A model generated the notes under the pieces. The model was given only the letters and a program-made list of their open reading frames with translations. It did not search any database and was not told the DNA's origin. A stretch of 30,000 bases of DNA, taken from NCBI GenBank assembly GCA_905221605.1, contig CAJNDS010001746.1, forward strand, positions 240,297 to 270,296, in the 5' to 3' direction. Position numbers and translations under genes: made by a program. Positions 8,998 to 18,839 of this stretch are shown piece after piece; the first letter of the stretch is position 1, and the number at the start of each line of letters is the position of its first letter. The stretch comes from Symbiodinium natans (Eukaryota > Sar > Dinophyceae > Suessiales > Symbiodiniaceae).

Positions 8998-9170
8998 GCC
9001 TAGTAGTCCCGTTCGTCGGGTTAGGCTCATGCAGCGCCTAGTAGTCCCGCTCGTCGGGTAAGGCAGCAAGATCCCACTTTCCTTTCTTTGCTTGGTCAGA
9101 ACAGCCTAGTCGTCCCGTCAGTCGGGTGAGGCAGTGCTGTGGCCTAGTAGTCCCGTTCGTCGGGTAAGGC
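8998..9170. repeat. four copies of a 29-nt hairpin repeat
   Basis: Copies lie at 8998-9026, 9036-9064, 9104-9132 and 9142-9170. Each is exactly 29 nt with the core GCCTAGTAGTCCCG, then a 5-nt variable part, then CGGGTAAGGC. GCCT pairs with AGGC and CCCG with CGGG, leaving a 6-nt and a 2-nt internal loop and a 5-nt apical loop. Differences between copies fall almost only in loops (TTCGT, CTCGT, TCAGT) and in the unpaired bases, so the stem is kept. Spacers are 9, 39 and 9 nt and unrelated. The cluster begins 60 nt after the stop codon at 8937. Confidence 0.9.
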
Positions 9171-9199
9171 ACTGAAGACAGATGCTAGCTGGTTGTCAG

Positions 9200-9850
9200 T
9201 TGTTTTTCACTTTCTCTTTAACTCACACTGCAGTGGCAGCGGCCTTAGCAAGATGTCTCTGAAAAAGGCGTTCTCCTTGAGAAGCCTAAGTTTCACCAGC
9301 TCAGCGCTTTCACGCTACCTTCCGCTAGCAGACGCGGCCTGAGCCATAATTTTCTTCGAGTGCGGTCGCCTCCTGGCAAGCAATCCACTCTAGTGAGGTC
9401 TTCTCCTGAAGGATTGCAATGTCCCTGCGCAAACTCTAGCCTATGCAACTTCTTAGCAGGGTTTCACAGCTCAGAGTCACTCCGCTTCCATTCGCTAACC
9501 GTAGGATGTTGTTGCGTTGCTGCCTTGTAGCCTTGTTTGTTGCTTAGCTTGTTGGTAGTCTTTTGAAGCGGCCGCTTAAGCCGGAGCTACTGCTTTTCCT
9601 TTCATGCACGTTTCGACAGCTCATATCTGCTGCATCAGCAGTGGCCTGAGCGCGAAAAATTCGTTTAGTTGCAGCAGCCCGTGGTCTTATGCGCTAGCTC
9701 TTCTTCTCAGCTGACTGAGCATTTAAGTTGGGGCGAACCCCTTGGGAACTGTGAGTAATACTTGATTGAGTGCTCTGATTTGTGAACAACTGCACTGCTC
9801 AAATTCTGGGTTTTGGGTTCCAGGGTTTCGTGTTTCCTTGTTGAGTCGTA
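9200..9850. other. non-coding stretch
   Basis: No reading frame of note, no splice-linked exons and no strong repeat apart from short CTT/GCT-rich patches. It could be the 3' flank of the 8.0-8.94 kb gene or part of a large intron. Confidence 0.4.
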
Positions 9851-9853
9851 TAG

Positions 9854-10042
9854 GTGCAAAGTGCAGTTTTGCTTGCTGTGCACGGGCTGGGTCCAAAATC
9901 GACTGAGGTCTCCTCCTGGTTCACTGACCGCCATGTTGCAGCTCGTGTGTGCGGAGTGCAGTTTTGCCTGCTGCACACGGGCTGGATTCAAAATCGAGCG
10001 AGGTCTCCTCCTGCAGCTGACCGCCGTGTTGCAGCTAGTCTG
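9854..10042. repeat. two tandem copies of a 95-bp unit
   Basis: Unit 1 is 9854-9948 and unit 2 is 9949-10042. Both run GTGC..AGTGCAGTTTTGC, ACGGGCTGG..TCAAAATCGA, GAGGTCTCCTCCTG, CTGACCGCC.TGTTGCAGCT. They differ at scattered single bases and a small indel, so the duplication is not recent. There is no supportable coding function. Confidence 0.85.
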
Positions 10043-10208
10043 GCCCAGCTTTTGGCGACAGCTGCCGGGCAAGACAGTCAACTAAAGCGCGCTTCTCTTG
10101 TCCTGCTATTTTGTTTCTTATTTGCTTCCGGCTCTCTACACACAGCGCTCAAGTTGACTTAGAATTAGCCGTCATTTCAAGTCATTATACCCCTCGATGC
10201 CCGCCAAG

Positions 10209-10228
10209 GTGCGGGACGTATCCCGCAC
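10209..10228. repeat. perfect 8-bp stem, 4-nt loop
   Basis: GTGCGGGA, loop CGTA, TCCCGCAC. It lies 24 nt upstream of the triplet-repeat tract. It is not followed by a T-run, so a terminator role is not suggested. Confidence 0.7.
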
Positions 10229-10251
10229 GTCCGTCCAAAATTAAATGAAAA

Positions 10252-10300
<49 letters not shown>

Positions 10301-10447
10301 GCCGCTGCCGCTGCCGCTGCCGCTGCCGCTGCCGCTGCCGCTGCCGCTGCCGCTGCCGCTGCCGCTGCCGCTGCCGCTGCCGCTGCCGCTGCCGCTGCTG
10401 CTGCCGCTGCCGCTGCTGCTGCTGCTGTTGTCGTTGTCGTTGTCGTT

Positions 10448-10527
<80 letters not shown>

Positions 10528-10790
10528 TGTCGCTGTTGCTGCTGTTGGTTGCTGTTGCCGTTGCCGTTCCCGTTGCCGTGGTCGTCGTCGTGAGTGTCGG
10601 CGCGGTCGTTGTCACGGTCGTCGTGGTGGTCGTCTTCGTCGTGGTCGTAATCATTGCGGTCGTCGTCATGGTCATCGTCGTGGTGGTGGTGGTGGTGGCG
10701 GCGGCAGTGGTGGCTGCGGTTGCGGCTGCGGCTGTGGCAGTGGTGGTTATGGTTGTTGCAGTTGTTGGTGGTCGTTGTGGTTGTTGCTGA
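10252..10790. repeat. compound triplet and hexamer repeat tract
   Basis: In order: (TTG)n to about 10300; (GCCGCT)n to about 10390; mixed GCTGCT/GCCGCT; TTGTCG hexamers; (TCG)n to about 10520; then degenerate GTT/GTC/GTG triplets to about 10790. Every part keeps a period of three, so both strands stay open for about 180-200 codons (Leu/Val-rich on plus; Asn, Gly-Ser, Asp and Thr runs on minus). The predicted proteins are pure homopolymer runs and are not taken as genes. Confidence 0.95.
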
Positions 10791-10964
10791 CCTTGTTCTT
10801 CTTCGGACAAAAGACTGTTTTTGTGTGATGAAGCCTTGGGATGGTGCACATTTAGCAAGTGTCTCGGGTCCCTTGACAGATCATGGCTAGCCAGATGTCG
10901 TTGCTCCTTATCTGATGGCCGTGGATTCTCCTGCCAACTGGGACAGGGGCCGCGCGAGAAGATT

Positions 10965-11023
10965 GACAGACATAGACAGAGACAGAGACAGAGACCGAGA
11001 CAGAGACAGAGAGAGAGAGAGAA
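10965..11023. repeat. GACAGA microsatellite
   Basis: GACAGA units with occasional CATAGA and GACCGA variants, ending in a run of GA dinucleotides. It keeps a plus frame open (Asp-Arg repeats), which inflates an ORF at 10915-11358 that has no other coding sign. Bases 11024-11690 hold nothing else I can support. Confidence 0.9.
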
Positions 11024-11699
11024 TCAAGATGACGATGCCAGGAAAGGCCAGCGACTCCTCAGGCTTTGAGAGTCGAAAAGTGACGACGGGGGCCATGACT
11101 AATGGTTTTTCGTCGACTACTCCGCATCTTGCTTGTGCCAATTACGCATCTGATTCTGCTGGAAGGGCAGAAAACTGCATTGCAAAAACCCCATGCAGCA
11201 GCGCGTATCTTGTATGGCGCGTGCTTGAACGAATGCTTCGCTCATTTCAACACGCCCGGTACCACTTCACCCGACACAGGCGATATTTGCTCATGCCATC
11301 ACCATCCGACGGTCCTGATAATAATTACGGCAGGATGAAGACAGCCCGACACCCCTAACCAAACCTTGATGCCCATATGTCAGTGGACCCTCGGCAGCTG
11401 CATACTACGTGCAGCCGTTGAAATGAACCGCAATTTAATATACATTGCAGGCCTGATGCTTAGGCAAGAGGATGGACGACTAAGTATGGTCGCCCTGCAT
11501 CTTCAGATACCCTGACTCGCTTGGAGAGGCTCCCAAATAACTACCCCAAGACCGGCCCAGAAAAAGACAGCCGAGAGGCTCCGCATCTTGAAGGCAGCAT
11601 GGATTCCAACGCGACGGGTGGATGCACGCTGCTACGATAGCTTGCTGAGTCCAGGATCGTTCCCTCTTTCTTTGTCGGATTCTGCTACTTCCCTCTGGT

Positions 11700-12080
11700 T
11701 GCTACAGTCTCGCTTTGCTTTTCGAGTTTTCTGATGCACACACGCATGCATGGTCAAAGAAGCCCCAGCTGTCCCAGAACATCTGCCGCTCCCTGGCATC
11801 TGCCAAGGACAGGACTTTGATGGCGACCTCGCATGCCAGGCAAAACGATCCTCCTTCTGTTCAGGCCATGTCATGCTGCCATGCCTCTTTGCGTTGACTG
11901 GTGCGTTGACTGCCTTGAGCACACCTCCAAACCTCAAAAACAGCATCGTGTCACAGGGCTCCCTACCTGCGACCGAGGAATGGACGCATCCAAATCCTCC
12001 TTCACCTAGTCGTCCAAGGACCTGGTAGACGCTTCGCCTTGGCAATAGGACGGGAAAGATGGATGATGACTTTGATGACG
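11700..12080 (-). CDS. protein kinase N-lobe exons (Gly-rich loop and VAIK)
   Basis: The exon read from about 12080 to 11967 gives SVYQVLGRLGEGGFGCVHSS, the ATP-binding glycine loop (GxGxxG), and ends at GCAG|GTAGGG, a good GT donor. A further exon starts at 11827 after GCGAG and reads VAIKVLSLADARERQMFWDS, then WGFFDHAC; VAIK supplies the ATP-anchoring lysine. The phases of the two do not match directly, and about 11 residues normally lie between loop and VAIK, so a small exon in the 140-nt gap is likely. No catalytic loop or DFG exon is found within the next 3.5 kb. The missing part may be the kinase at 7649-6225, which lacks just these motifs. Confidence 0.75.
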
Positions 12081-12636
12081 TCGGTGGCAAATCTGCCGCC
12101 CCAACTCCTCGATGCCCACTTTGGGGAAGATGAAAGCTTCCTGCAAAAACACGAAATCGCACGCGGACAGCCGAAAACCCATTAAGGCCATGCAATGCTA
12201 CACATCCTGTCCTGCACTCGCGTAGCCACTGCTGAAAACTCGCTGTCGCTCAACGCAAGGAGGCTGTTGACCTCAATACGTGAGACCGGCAGATTGCCAA
12301 CCACTGGCTTGGTAGCTCGCCCGTTTTCGGGGGCTAGACAACGTCAAGCTCATGCCTCGTCATGTTCGCCTGTCACGCGCTAGACCATGACGCAGCAGCA
12401 AATACTCCAACACTTGCTGTGTGGCTGGGGCCGGAGCCAGCTCAGGGACGAGTTGTACGGCCTGAAAAGTGCCAGCTCAATAAACGGATGGGCAAGAACC
12501 ACGCTGACACAAAATGGCCTCGCACCAGCTGAAGGTGCGTGGTTTCTGCGAATGCTGCTGCCTGCCAGTAGGGGAAAGGGAAGGCGGGATTTTAGGAGCG
12601 GGGGGACGGAGTCGATAAGCCTATTTCACATTGGGC

Positions 12637-13407
12637 AGGAGGGGCCCGTCGAGGCGGGTGAGAGAAGAGGCGCAGGTAGTCGTCTTGCTTCACATGCATC
12701 ACGCGCGCGTCTGAGCACACCCATCTCAGACACTCGATGGGGTGAACAGATGGTCAACTGTTCCCGGCATGCATCAAACCTCCACGTGGGTGCCCCCTGG
12801 AAACCCGCGATGTAGATACCGCGTTGACCGATGAACTCGACAGAACGTGAGCGGCTCCAGACCCTGATCATTGACTGCTCTCGTATACTTCGGACACGAA
12901 ACGCCGACTCGAATACAAGTGCGGAAGCCAAACGAGTTAGTGAGCACACTCACCACGTCTCCTCAAGCCGACTGAAAAGGATGTTCGCAGTGCTCCGCTC
13001 GCGGACTCACGTTGTCCGGCAATCAGGAACTGAGTTACCTGGGCGTGCACTTGTGTCGCCGCCCGCCCCAGCAAAAGAGGTTGCAACCATGCTGTCCGCA
13101 GCCCCTCCCGCAAAAACTTCTGAATTCCCGGGATCGCTTCGGATAAGGAATCTTTCAGTCGTTCCTCCGTGTTTAGCCTGTCCCAGATGGGGTCGCGAAC
13201 GCTGAATCCCACCAGTACAACGCGGACGCATTGATTCAAGAAATCGATGCCTCTTCGATCGGAGGAGATCAATGCCTCAGGGGGCACGGCGTGACCGACA
13301 CCGACACTCTCGATGGAGTCGTGCCTGCGTTGAGCCGCGATGACCATGGTGCTTGAGATCAAAAACCAGGCGGCCCGGTCAGGATTGTCCCATGTGATCG
13401 TCATCAT
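12637..13407 (-). CDS. exons of an unrecognised gene
   Basis: The minus frame 13407-12937 is open for 156 codons: AAWFLISSTMVIAAQRRHDS, FLNQCVRVVLVGFSVRDP, WDRLNTEERLKDSLSEAI and IQKFLREGLRTAWLQPLLL. The later part is amphipathic helix. VLVGFSVRDP superficially resembles the strand-turn of SIR2-like domains, but no other SIR2 motif is visible. A further piece at about 12870-12760 reads FIGQRGIYIAGFQGAPTW. A second minus frame (13231-13007) is also open, so local exon borders are unclear. Bases 12200-12600 show only weak plus-strand frames. Confidence 0.45.
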
Positions 13408-13734
13408 AGGCTTCGGCCATCGGGGTGTGGGCTTGTGTATGTGTGCAAAGGGGGGTCGTGTACGCGCGCGTCTGTGTGGTCGTGTGATGCGCCAAGGGAC
13501 GCTTTGCGCCAGAGGACGCTCGCCTGCTGTCGCGCCGGAGGACGCGCGGGCGGAAAAGCGGTGGAAATGCTCGTTGTATACATTTTCGTTCGTTATGTAT
13601 GTTGTGGCATATGGCTTCGGTTAGCGCTGAACGTCCCTTTTGTTTGTTGCCCGCCATGATCTCTGTCTCGTTGGTTAGTGTGGTCATTCAACTCGGTGCA
13701 GGTTCCTTGCTGTGTGAGCAATAAATACTGGGAT

Positions 13735-13919
13735 GGACCGAGTTTCAGGTGTTCTGTATCTTCTGTGGATATGTGCGCCCGCGAGGCTGCGAAATAGTTG
13801 GCTAGCGTGCGATAGGACCCTATAAGGCTAAGGAAATGAACGACGTGTCCCATCGACATAGGCCGCTCCGAGACGAAGCGCACAACGAAGTCGGAAGGAC
13901 GGTTCTCCCCGAGTCCCAA
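13735..13919 (-). CDS. probable upstream exon of the 12.6-13.4 kb gene
   Basis: The minus frame reads SDFVVRFVSERPMSMGHVVH, FLSLIGSYRTLANYFAASRA and HISTEDTEHLKLGPSQYLLL. The sequence is non-repetitive, with a natural mix of aromatic and charged residues. It has the same direction as the next block, 330 nt away across a GT-rich stretch (13430-13560) that is probably intron. Family unknown. Confidence 0.45.
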
Positions 13920-14237
13920 GGAAAGGTGGAGTCCTAACGCCGACGACGTTCGAGTGTGCCTTCGCCTCTTACTTGCATCCCGCCCTTCCTGTGTTCAGGA
14001 AGCGCCCCCGTGGGGAGTGGCGTTAGCCCCGCACCGACCTCGTGCAAAAAAACGACTTATGCCCGTTTCCATGATGACAGTGGGTCAACGTACGTGCAAC
14101 TACAGCTAAGCAACGTCCCGTACATACTCGCAATTTGTAAGATATATATGCTGAAGCTCGACACATGAAATCTCTCACGGGTACTTTGTTGCCCACATCC
14201 CTGTGCGGTAGGGCCGGTTCGGTAGCCTCCCTGATGG

Positions 14238-14543
14238 GTGCTATGGACCAGCAGCAGCAGCATTGGGCATGATGTCAGGTTAGCTTTGGTCGAAGCTATT
14301 GCAACAATGGCTTTGGCCCCTGATACTACGCGGCAACAGCTTTCAGACACGGTTCGTGCGGTGAATTGGGGACACCTTCATCTGAAGCGCAAAGCATACC
14401 GACATGGCGCGCGCATGCGCTCACATTGGCATCATCGAAATCAAAAAGAATTCACTCAGTCCCGGACCGCCCGGAGTCTGCGTCTTCCCGTGGCTGTGGA
14501 CGCAGCCAGCCGAAAACTCCTTGATTTGCGACTTTGGGCCTAG
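14238..14543 (+). CDS. candidate exon, unknown
   Basis: The plus frame after GATGTCAG reads VRLALVEAIATMALAPDTTR and QQLSDTVRAVNWGHLHLKR, a helical and non-repetitive segment, and then becomes basic (AYRHGARMRSHWHHRNQK). Upstream is a short CAGCAGCAGCAG run. The antisense frames are stop-rich at the same place, which favours plus. No family. Bases 14544-15450 hold only short frames that I cannot support. Confidence 0.35.
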   Translation: MLWTSSSSIGHDVRLALVEAIATMALAPDTTRQQLSDTVRAVNWGHLHLKRKAYRHGARMRSHWHHRNQKEFTQSRTARSLRLPVAVDAASRKLLDLRLWA

Positions 14544-15523
14544 GGCTTTCTGACTACATCCCTGCAGCAGACTGACACGATCGGGCAACATGCAAATCTG
14601 TCTACGCCCCTCTGGGCCATGTCCTTGAGGAACACAAAAATCGAAGCACCCCATGCTGTGGCAATATGTTTATTGCATCCTCGCTCTTGCAAGCATGAAG
14701 CAAGGCCACACCCTGCTTTGGGCGACAAAGGCTTGACGTACGCCTGTACCGGTTACTAGGGCCAATAGACAGATACTCCGAGGCCTTTCAATTGAGCGGG
14801 GGTCTACATCACAACACGGGTCAACACGCTTCGGGCAGTTTTGTTGCGGATCTACAGAAAAATGAAAGCTTTCTGGCACATCGAGAGTCTTACAAGGCTC
14901 GATGCACAGGTAGGTATGTTAGCGTTAGCCGGGGTGAATGCGTGCACCTTAGAGAAACTATCCTAAACCACCAAAGCCACTCAGGCCAGCCCTGGGACGG
15001 CTAAGCAAGTGAACGCGACACTAGTCACAACAAGTTTGAGCCAACACGGCCGCATGAGCTGAAGTCAAGCGAGCAGCGAGCTTGATAGCAAGCTGAACAA
15101 CCACCAAAAATGAATGAATTGCTGCGGGTCCCCGTCGGCCGAATCAACTGTTTATCACTTGCACTGCATTGCAGCATGCGCAGCAATTAGATGCCGGAAC
15201 CAAGTCAGGTTCAGGCTCATGAAATCCACTTGGGGACTTTGGTAAGGATATGCCGATCACAATCTCACGGAGGATCCACAGCACAGCAACGATTACCTGG
15301 CGCAAGAAACAAACATGCCCAAAATCATAGTGCATTTGTGATCAAGGCCCTTGCTTCGAAGCATTTGCGCGGCCGTCAATGCTCGCGGATGTGGCTGCAT
15401 GTCTGCCTGACTGCATTCGACTCATGACTCATGCAGCACCATAAGTTTAATTTTGGGCTGTGGCATGTCCAGTAGCTTCGGTCACTGCAAATCCTGCTCA
15501 AGACTGGCGCGCGCCTTGTTCTA

Positions 15524-15751
15524 CTATTTCGCAATGGGGCGCTCCTTCACACGGCGCACAAGTGCTTCTCGTTTCCACAGGGTCCTGAACGAATTGGCCA
15601 GCAGCTCTCGTAGCTCTGTCATTTTGGTGGCGGACTCATGGCACACATCAAATGTCCCGGGCAAAGCTGACGCAAGCTGGCATAAGATCGAGTTAGCCAT
15701 GCTGAAGTCGCCAGCGCCGCTCGCAACAGACGGAAACAAAAGGCCCCGCAA
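15524..15751 (-). CDS. candidate exon, unknown
   Basis: The minus frame reads MANSILCQLASALPGTFDVC, then TKMTELRELLANSFRTLWK and REALVRRVKERPIAK before the stop: a leucine-rich, basic helix. The plus strand has an open frame over the same bases (RFHRVLNELASSSRSSVIL), so strand choice is uncertain; the minus reading has the better helix periodicity. Family unknown. Confidence 0.35.
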   Translation of the reverse strand: MRGLLFPSVASGAGDFSMANSILCQLASALPGTFDVCHESATKMTELRELLANSFRTLWKREALVRRVKERPIAK

Positions 15752-16045
15752 TCAAGGCCCACACTGCAACTCTCTGAACTTGAAGATCTGCAACCACATT
15801 CTCCCAACCTATATATCTGCACGAGCACGGCTCGCCTTGGACAAGGTATGTCTGTCAGATATCCTCTCCAGAAGAGTCCGCGCCGGCCTGGCAGTTGGCG
15901 ACTGTTTCTGGTTTGCTGCCCCCGCTGGGTTGTGACTATGGGCCTGCTTGGGAAGGAAAACCACGCGCAACAAAAGGAAGCAAAGCAGCCATGGCGAGGA
16001 AACACTGACATGCCAGTCCGTGCCATGCAATCTGCGTGTCTTCAG

Positions 16046-16199
16046 GCCTTCCGACTGGTCTGCACTTGTAGATGCCCGTTTTATTGCTCGCTTAGACGAG
16101 TATTTTTTTGCACATCTGCCCGCCTTGCAATCCTTTGGCCTAGGCTTGGCCAGTGGGAGACTGCTAAGCAAAGAACTCAACAACGGCGCTGAAAATTGA
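16046..16199 (+). CDS. probable exon, unknown gene
   Basis: After GTCTTCAG the plus frame reads PSDWSALVDARFIARLDEYF, FAHLPALQSFGLGLASGR and LLSKELNNGAEN before TGA at 16197. The sequence is natural and hydrophobic-helical. Either the stop is real or a donor lies just before it. The next plus-strand candidate begins about 70 nt further on and may be the following exon. Family unknown. Confidence 0.45.
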
Positions 16200-16269
16200 T
16201 TGGAACTTGGGCTGAGAAACACAAAACGTGCATGTCGCTGTCGAGATGGAATGACTTCCTTTCACGGCT

Positions 16270-16629
16270 GTGGTCCTGCACACGTCGGTGGAGCATTCGC
16301 GGGCTCGTCTTGCCCTGAGTCGTTCAAAACGGCTGCAGCACGAACACAAAACGCAGCTCCACCGTGTACAACAAGAACAGGTCCTACACAAGTGCAACAT
16401 GAGCTCCGCTCGACCCTCAACTGTTCAACTGCTTCCTGCGACAATCTCGCTAACTTTGCCTCAAAAACGTGGTGGCGAGGAGAAGGGAGATGCTGCTTTC
16501 AAGATCTCAACCGAAAGTTATTTACACAGCAACCCAGGGTTTATTGTCGTCGCCGATCATGTCTTTGCGCGTTCATTACGAGACTGGATGCGGCATCTTA
16601 AGCTTATCTACGAGCTACGGAGCTGCTAG
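16270..16629 (+). CDS. probable exon(s), unknown gene
   Basis: The open plus frame reads SVEHSRARLALSRSKRLQHE, HKTQLHRVQQEQVLHKCN, PATISLTLPQKRGGEEKG, AFKISTESYLHSNPGFIV and VADHVFARSLRDWMRHLKL, with TAG at about 16627. The first part is a coiled-coil-like basic helix; the second looks globular. It probably follows exon 16046-16199. No catalytic motif is recognised. The minus frames over the same region are Cys-rich and less natural. Confidence 0.45.
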   Translation: MVLHTSVEHSRARLALSRSKRLQHEHKTQLHRVQQEQVLHKCNMSSARPSTVQLLPATISLTLPQKRGGEEKGDAAFKISTESYLHSNPGFIVVADHVFARSLRDWMRHLKLIYELRSC

Positions 16630-16803
16630 CAATTTAGCTAATGCTAGTAGTGTTGGCTCATCCCACAGGAGATGCTGACTCGGGAGTGCTGGACCTAAGA
16701 TCGCCTTCGTGATTTTCACGTCGACATGAGGCTCTGTGAGGAGAACGTCAACTTCATGATCCTGACGCTGGCGGCCTTTGTCTGCCCTTTTTCTGCAGCA
16801 GGG

Positions 16804-18404
16804 CTAGTTCCAGCTCTCTTGTCCCGGCATCTCGGCGGCAGTGTCCTCGGGCATCAACTCGGACGAACTGCCACGCGTGCCTGCTGCGCGACTGATCGAC
16901 GGAAACTGAGCTGCCAGCTTTGGCCGGAAGAGGTAAAGCATACTATCCACCAAAGAGGTATTCCAGCACATCGATCTGCCCATGGTCGTTCGATGTGCTT
17001 CGTTTGGTTTGCCAAGCTTTGCACCCCCTTCAAACTTTGAGGGCGGGAGCTCCTGGCCTCCCCTCGCAGTATCTTCGACAGTCCTGCACCATGCACCAGA
17101 AATACTCAAACCACAAAGCAGACTGAGACCGTGCCGAAGACAGTCCCACATACATGACAACTTATCTGGTTGTTGCGCTCCTGGGCCCGTCTTCTTGGTG
17201 AGCAGGAAGTAGCCTTCCATGTGCGGGCCGTACCTCTGTTGGGCGTCACTCAGACTCAGCCTCCTCTCCTTTCTAAAGTTGAGAGAGGAATGGGGGGAGC
17301 GGGGGGCCTTAAGGGGTCACTTCTGCACCAGCATTTCCCACTCCAAGGCATCCTGTAGGTCGTCGCCGGTCTGAAAGTAGTGGTCCTCTCTCTTCCAAAG
17401 CAGATTCAGCATTCCCCAGAAGGAGAAGGGTACTTAGGATTCCGATGGGGGTGTGAAACAGCATGGGAGTCCTCAGTTATCACTTCCCATCTGCAATGCG
17501 TCTCTACCCCCCTTTTCCCAGCAAAGAAGATGCTGCTGTCCTCCAGGTACAGGAGGTACCGCTCGAACGTCCTCCTTTGGTGAGAGTGTGCTTGACGTTG
17601 TCTATGTTCCCATCCAGCTCTGCCAGGGCATCTTGGACGAACCTGACTATTGCTGCAACAAAACGCCAGAAAATCGCGACGAAGTTCAACGCACTCAGAC
17701 TGCCGCTTCAAAGGAGTGCGCGCGACTTCGATGTCCGGCACTCTCCCCGGACGCACCTCGGAGCCCGGCCCCCCCTCTCCACGGAAGTGGAGCCCACACG
17801 TGCAGCACGGGCACAGCACGGGCACAAGACTGGCACGAGACTGGCACAAGGATCATTACCACTGAACCATTGTGACGCATATCACAGATCGCCGAGGAAA
17901 GGGCGAACTTGAAGGCCGGATGCGGGAAGTAGGAGACCCGCACCGGATAAGACCCAGGATTGGACAGCAGCTTCCCGATCTCCTCTGCAAAAAGCAACAT
18001 AGGAGCCCTCCACAGGGCCTCGGGCATCCCGACTGCCGGTCCTGCTTGTTACCCATTGCTTCTGTGCCCTTTGGCATCGGTGAATTTCAGGCACCTTCGA
18101 AGCTGAGGATCTTGAATTGAAGGCTTTCGCAGGATCTTGAGGGCTTGAGATGTTCGCCTGTTGTCCAGGGATTGTGGCGCGATGCCGGCAGCGTGCATCT
18201 GCCAGGCAAGCATCTCCCCGAAGCAGTCCTCTGTGTTGTCTGCGTTGCAGCTTCGAGCTTGAAGCTTTCAATTCTGGGGAGCTTCAAGCGTCCAAGGGCT
18301 TCACGAGAGAGGAGCGATAAACCTGGTAACTCTAGAACACTCTGAGTCGAAACATGTCTCTGAGGAATGCAAGATGCACAGAAAATGAGGAGGACGGAAA
18401 GCAA
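16804..18404 (-). CDS. multi-exon gene of unknown family
   Basis: At least eight minus-strand pieces lie in order: LSLLSREALGRLKLPRIESF (about 18330); ALKILRKPSIQDPQLRRCLK (about 18140); MLLFAEEIGKLLSNPGSYPV and VSYFPHPAFKFALSSAICDM (18000-17870); AIVRFVQDALAELDGNIDNV (about 17660-17590); ERYLLYLEDSSIFFAGKRG (about 17565-17505); LLWKREDHYFQTGDDLQDAL then EWEML (about 17410-17350); RLSLSDAQQRYGPHMEGYFL then LTKKTGPG (about 17270-17180); SLVDSMLYLFRPKLAAQF (about 16950-16890). The EWEML and ERRLSLSD pieces join cleanly in phase 0 across a GT-AG intron (CTG|GTGCAG ... AAAG|GAG), which also removes a stop. There is no signal peptide, Walker motif or zinc finger. Coding is well supported by the run of pieces; function is unknown. 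Confidence 0.6.
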
Positions 18405-18839
18405 GAAACCAAGATGGGCTTCTGGCTGTCAGACACCTCCTCACACCCCCGCTTCACTCAACTCGCCAGCCCCCCCCCCCCCCCCGAACCTTTTCTCTCG
18501 TCCGTCCTTTTCGGACGCCTGCATCGTGAACTCGAACTGGCCGCTCCTTGCATGGGTACGTCCTCTACCATCGCAGATTGAAAAATGACACAAAAGATTG
18601 AATTAAATTAAAGCACTAAACCTATGAAAGGAAGGCGCGCATTTTTTGGCGCGCGCTATTAAGAGAGCAAAAGAAGACAGTAAAAGTGCGGGGGGGCGCG
18701 CTCACCGAGGCCGAGTCACGCCGTCCTCGATCCCTTGGCCCCAGGCCTGGCGCACCTCAGAAATCAAAGAGAGAAAGTACAGAAAATGACACATACTGTA
18801 ATCACTCATATCCGCCGACCCCTGCTTTAGCGGGGGAGG

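Noticed and set aside
8998-9170. Hairpin repeats as a CRISPR array
   Set aside because: Spacers are 9, 39 and 9 nt, no cas genes exist and the genome is eukaryotic.
10241-10858. Long frames on both strands in the triplet tract
   Set aside because: Both strands are open only because the repeat has period three; the products are homopolymer runs.
10915-11358. 147-codon plus frame with Asp-Arg repeats
   Set aside because: The open frame depends on the GACAGA microsatellite; the remainder has no coding signal or motif.
12937-13407. SIR2-like domain suggested by VLVGFSVRDP
   Set aside because: A single ten-residue resemblance; the NAD-binding GAGxS and catalytic His motifs are not seen.
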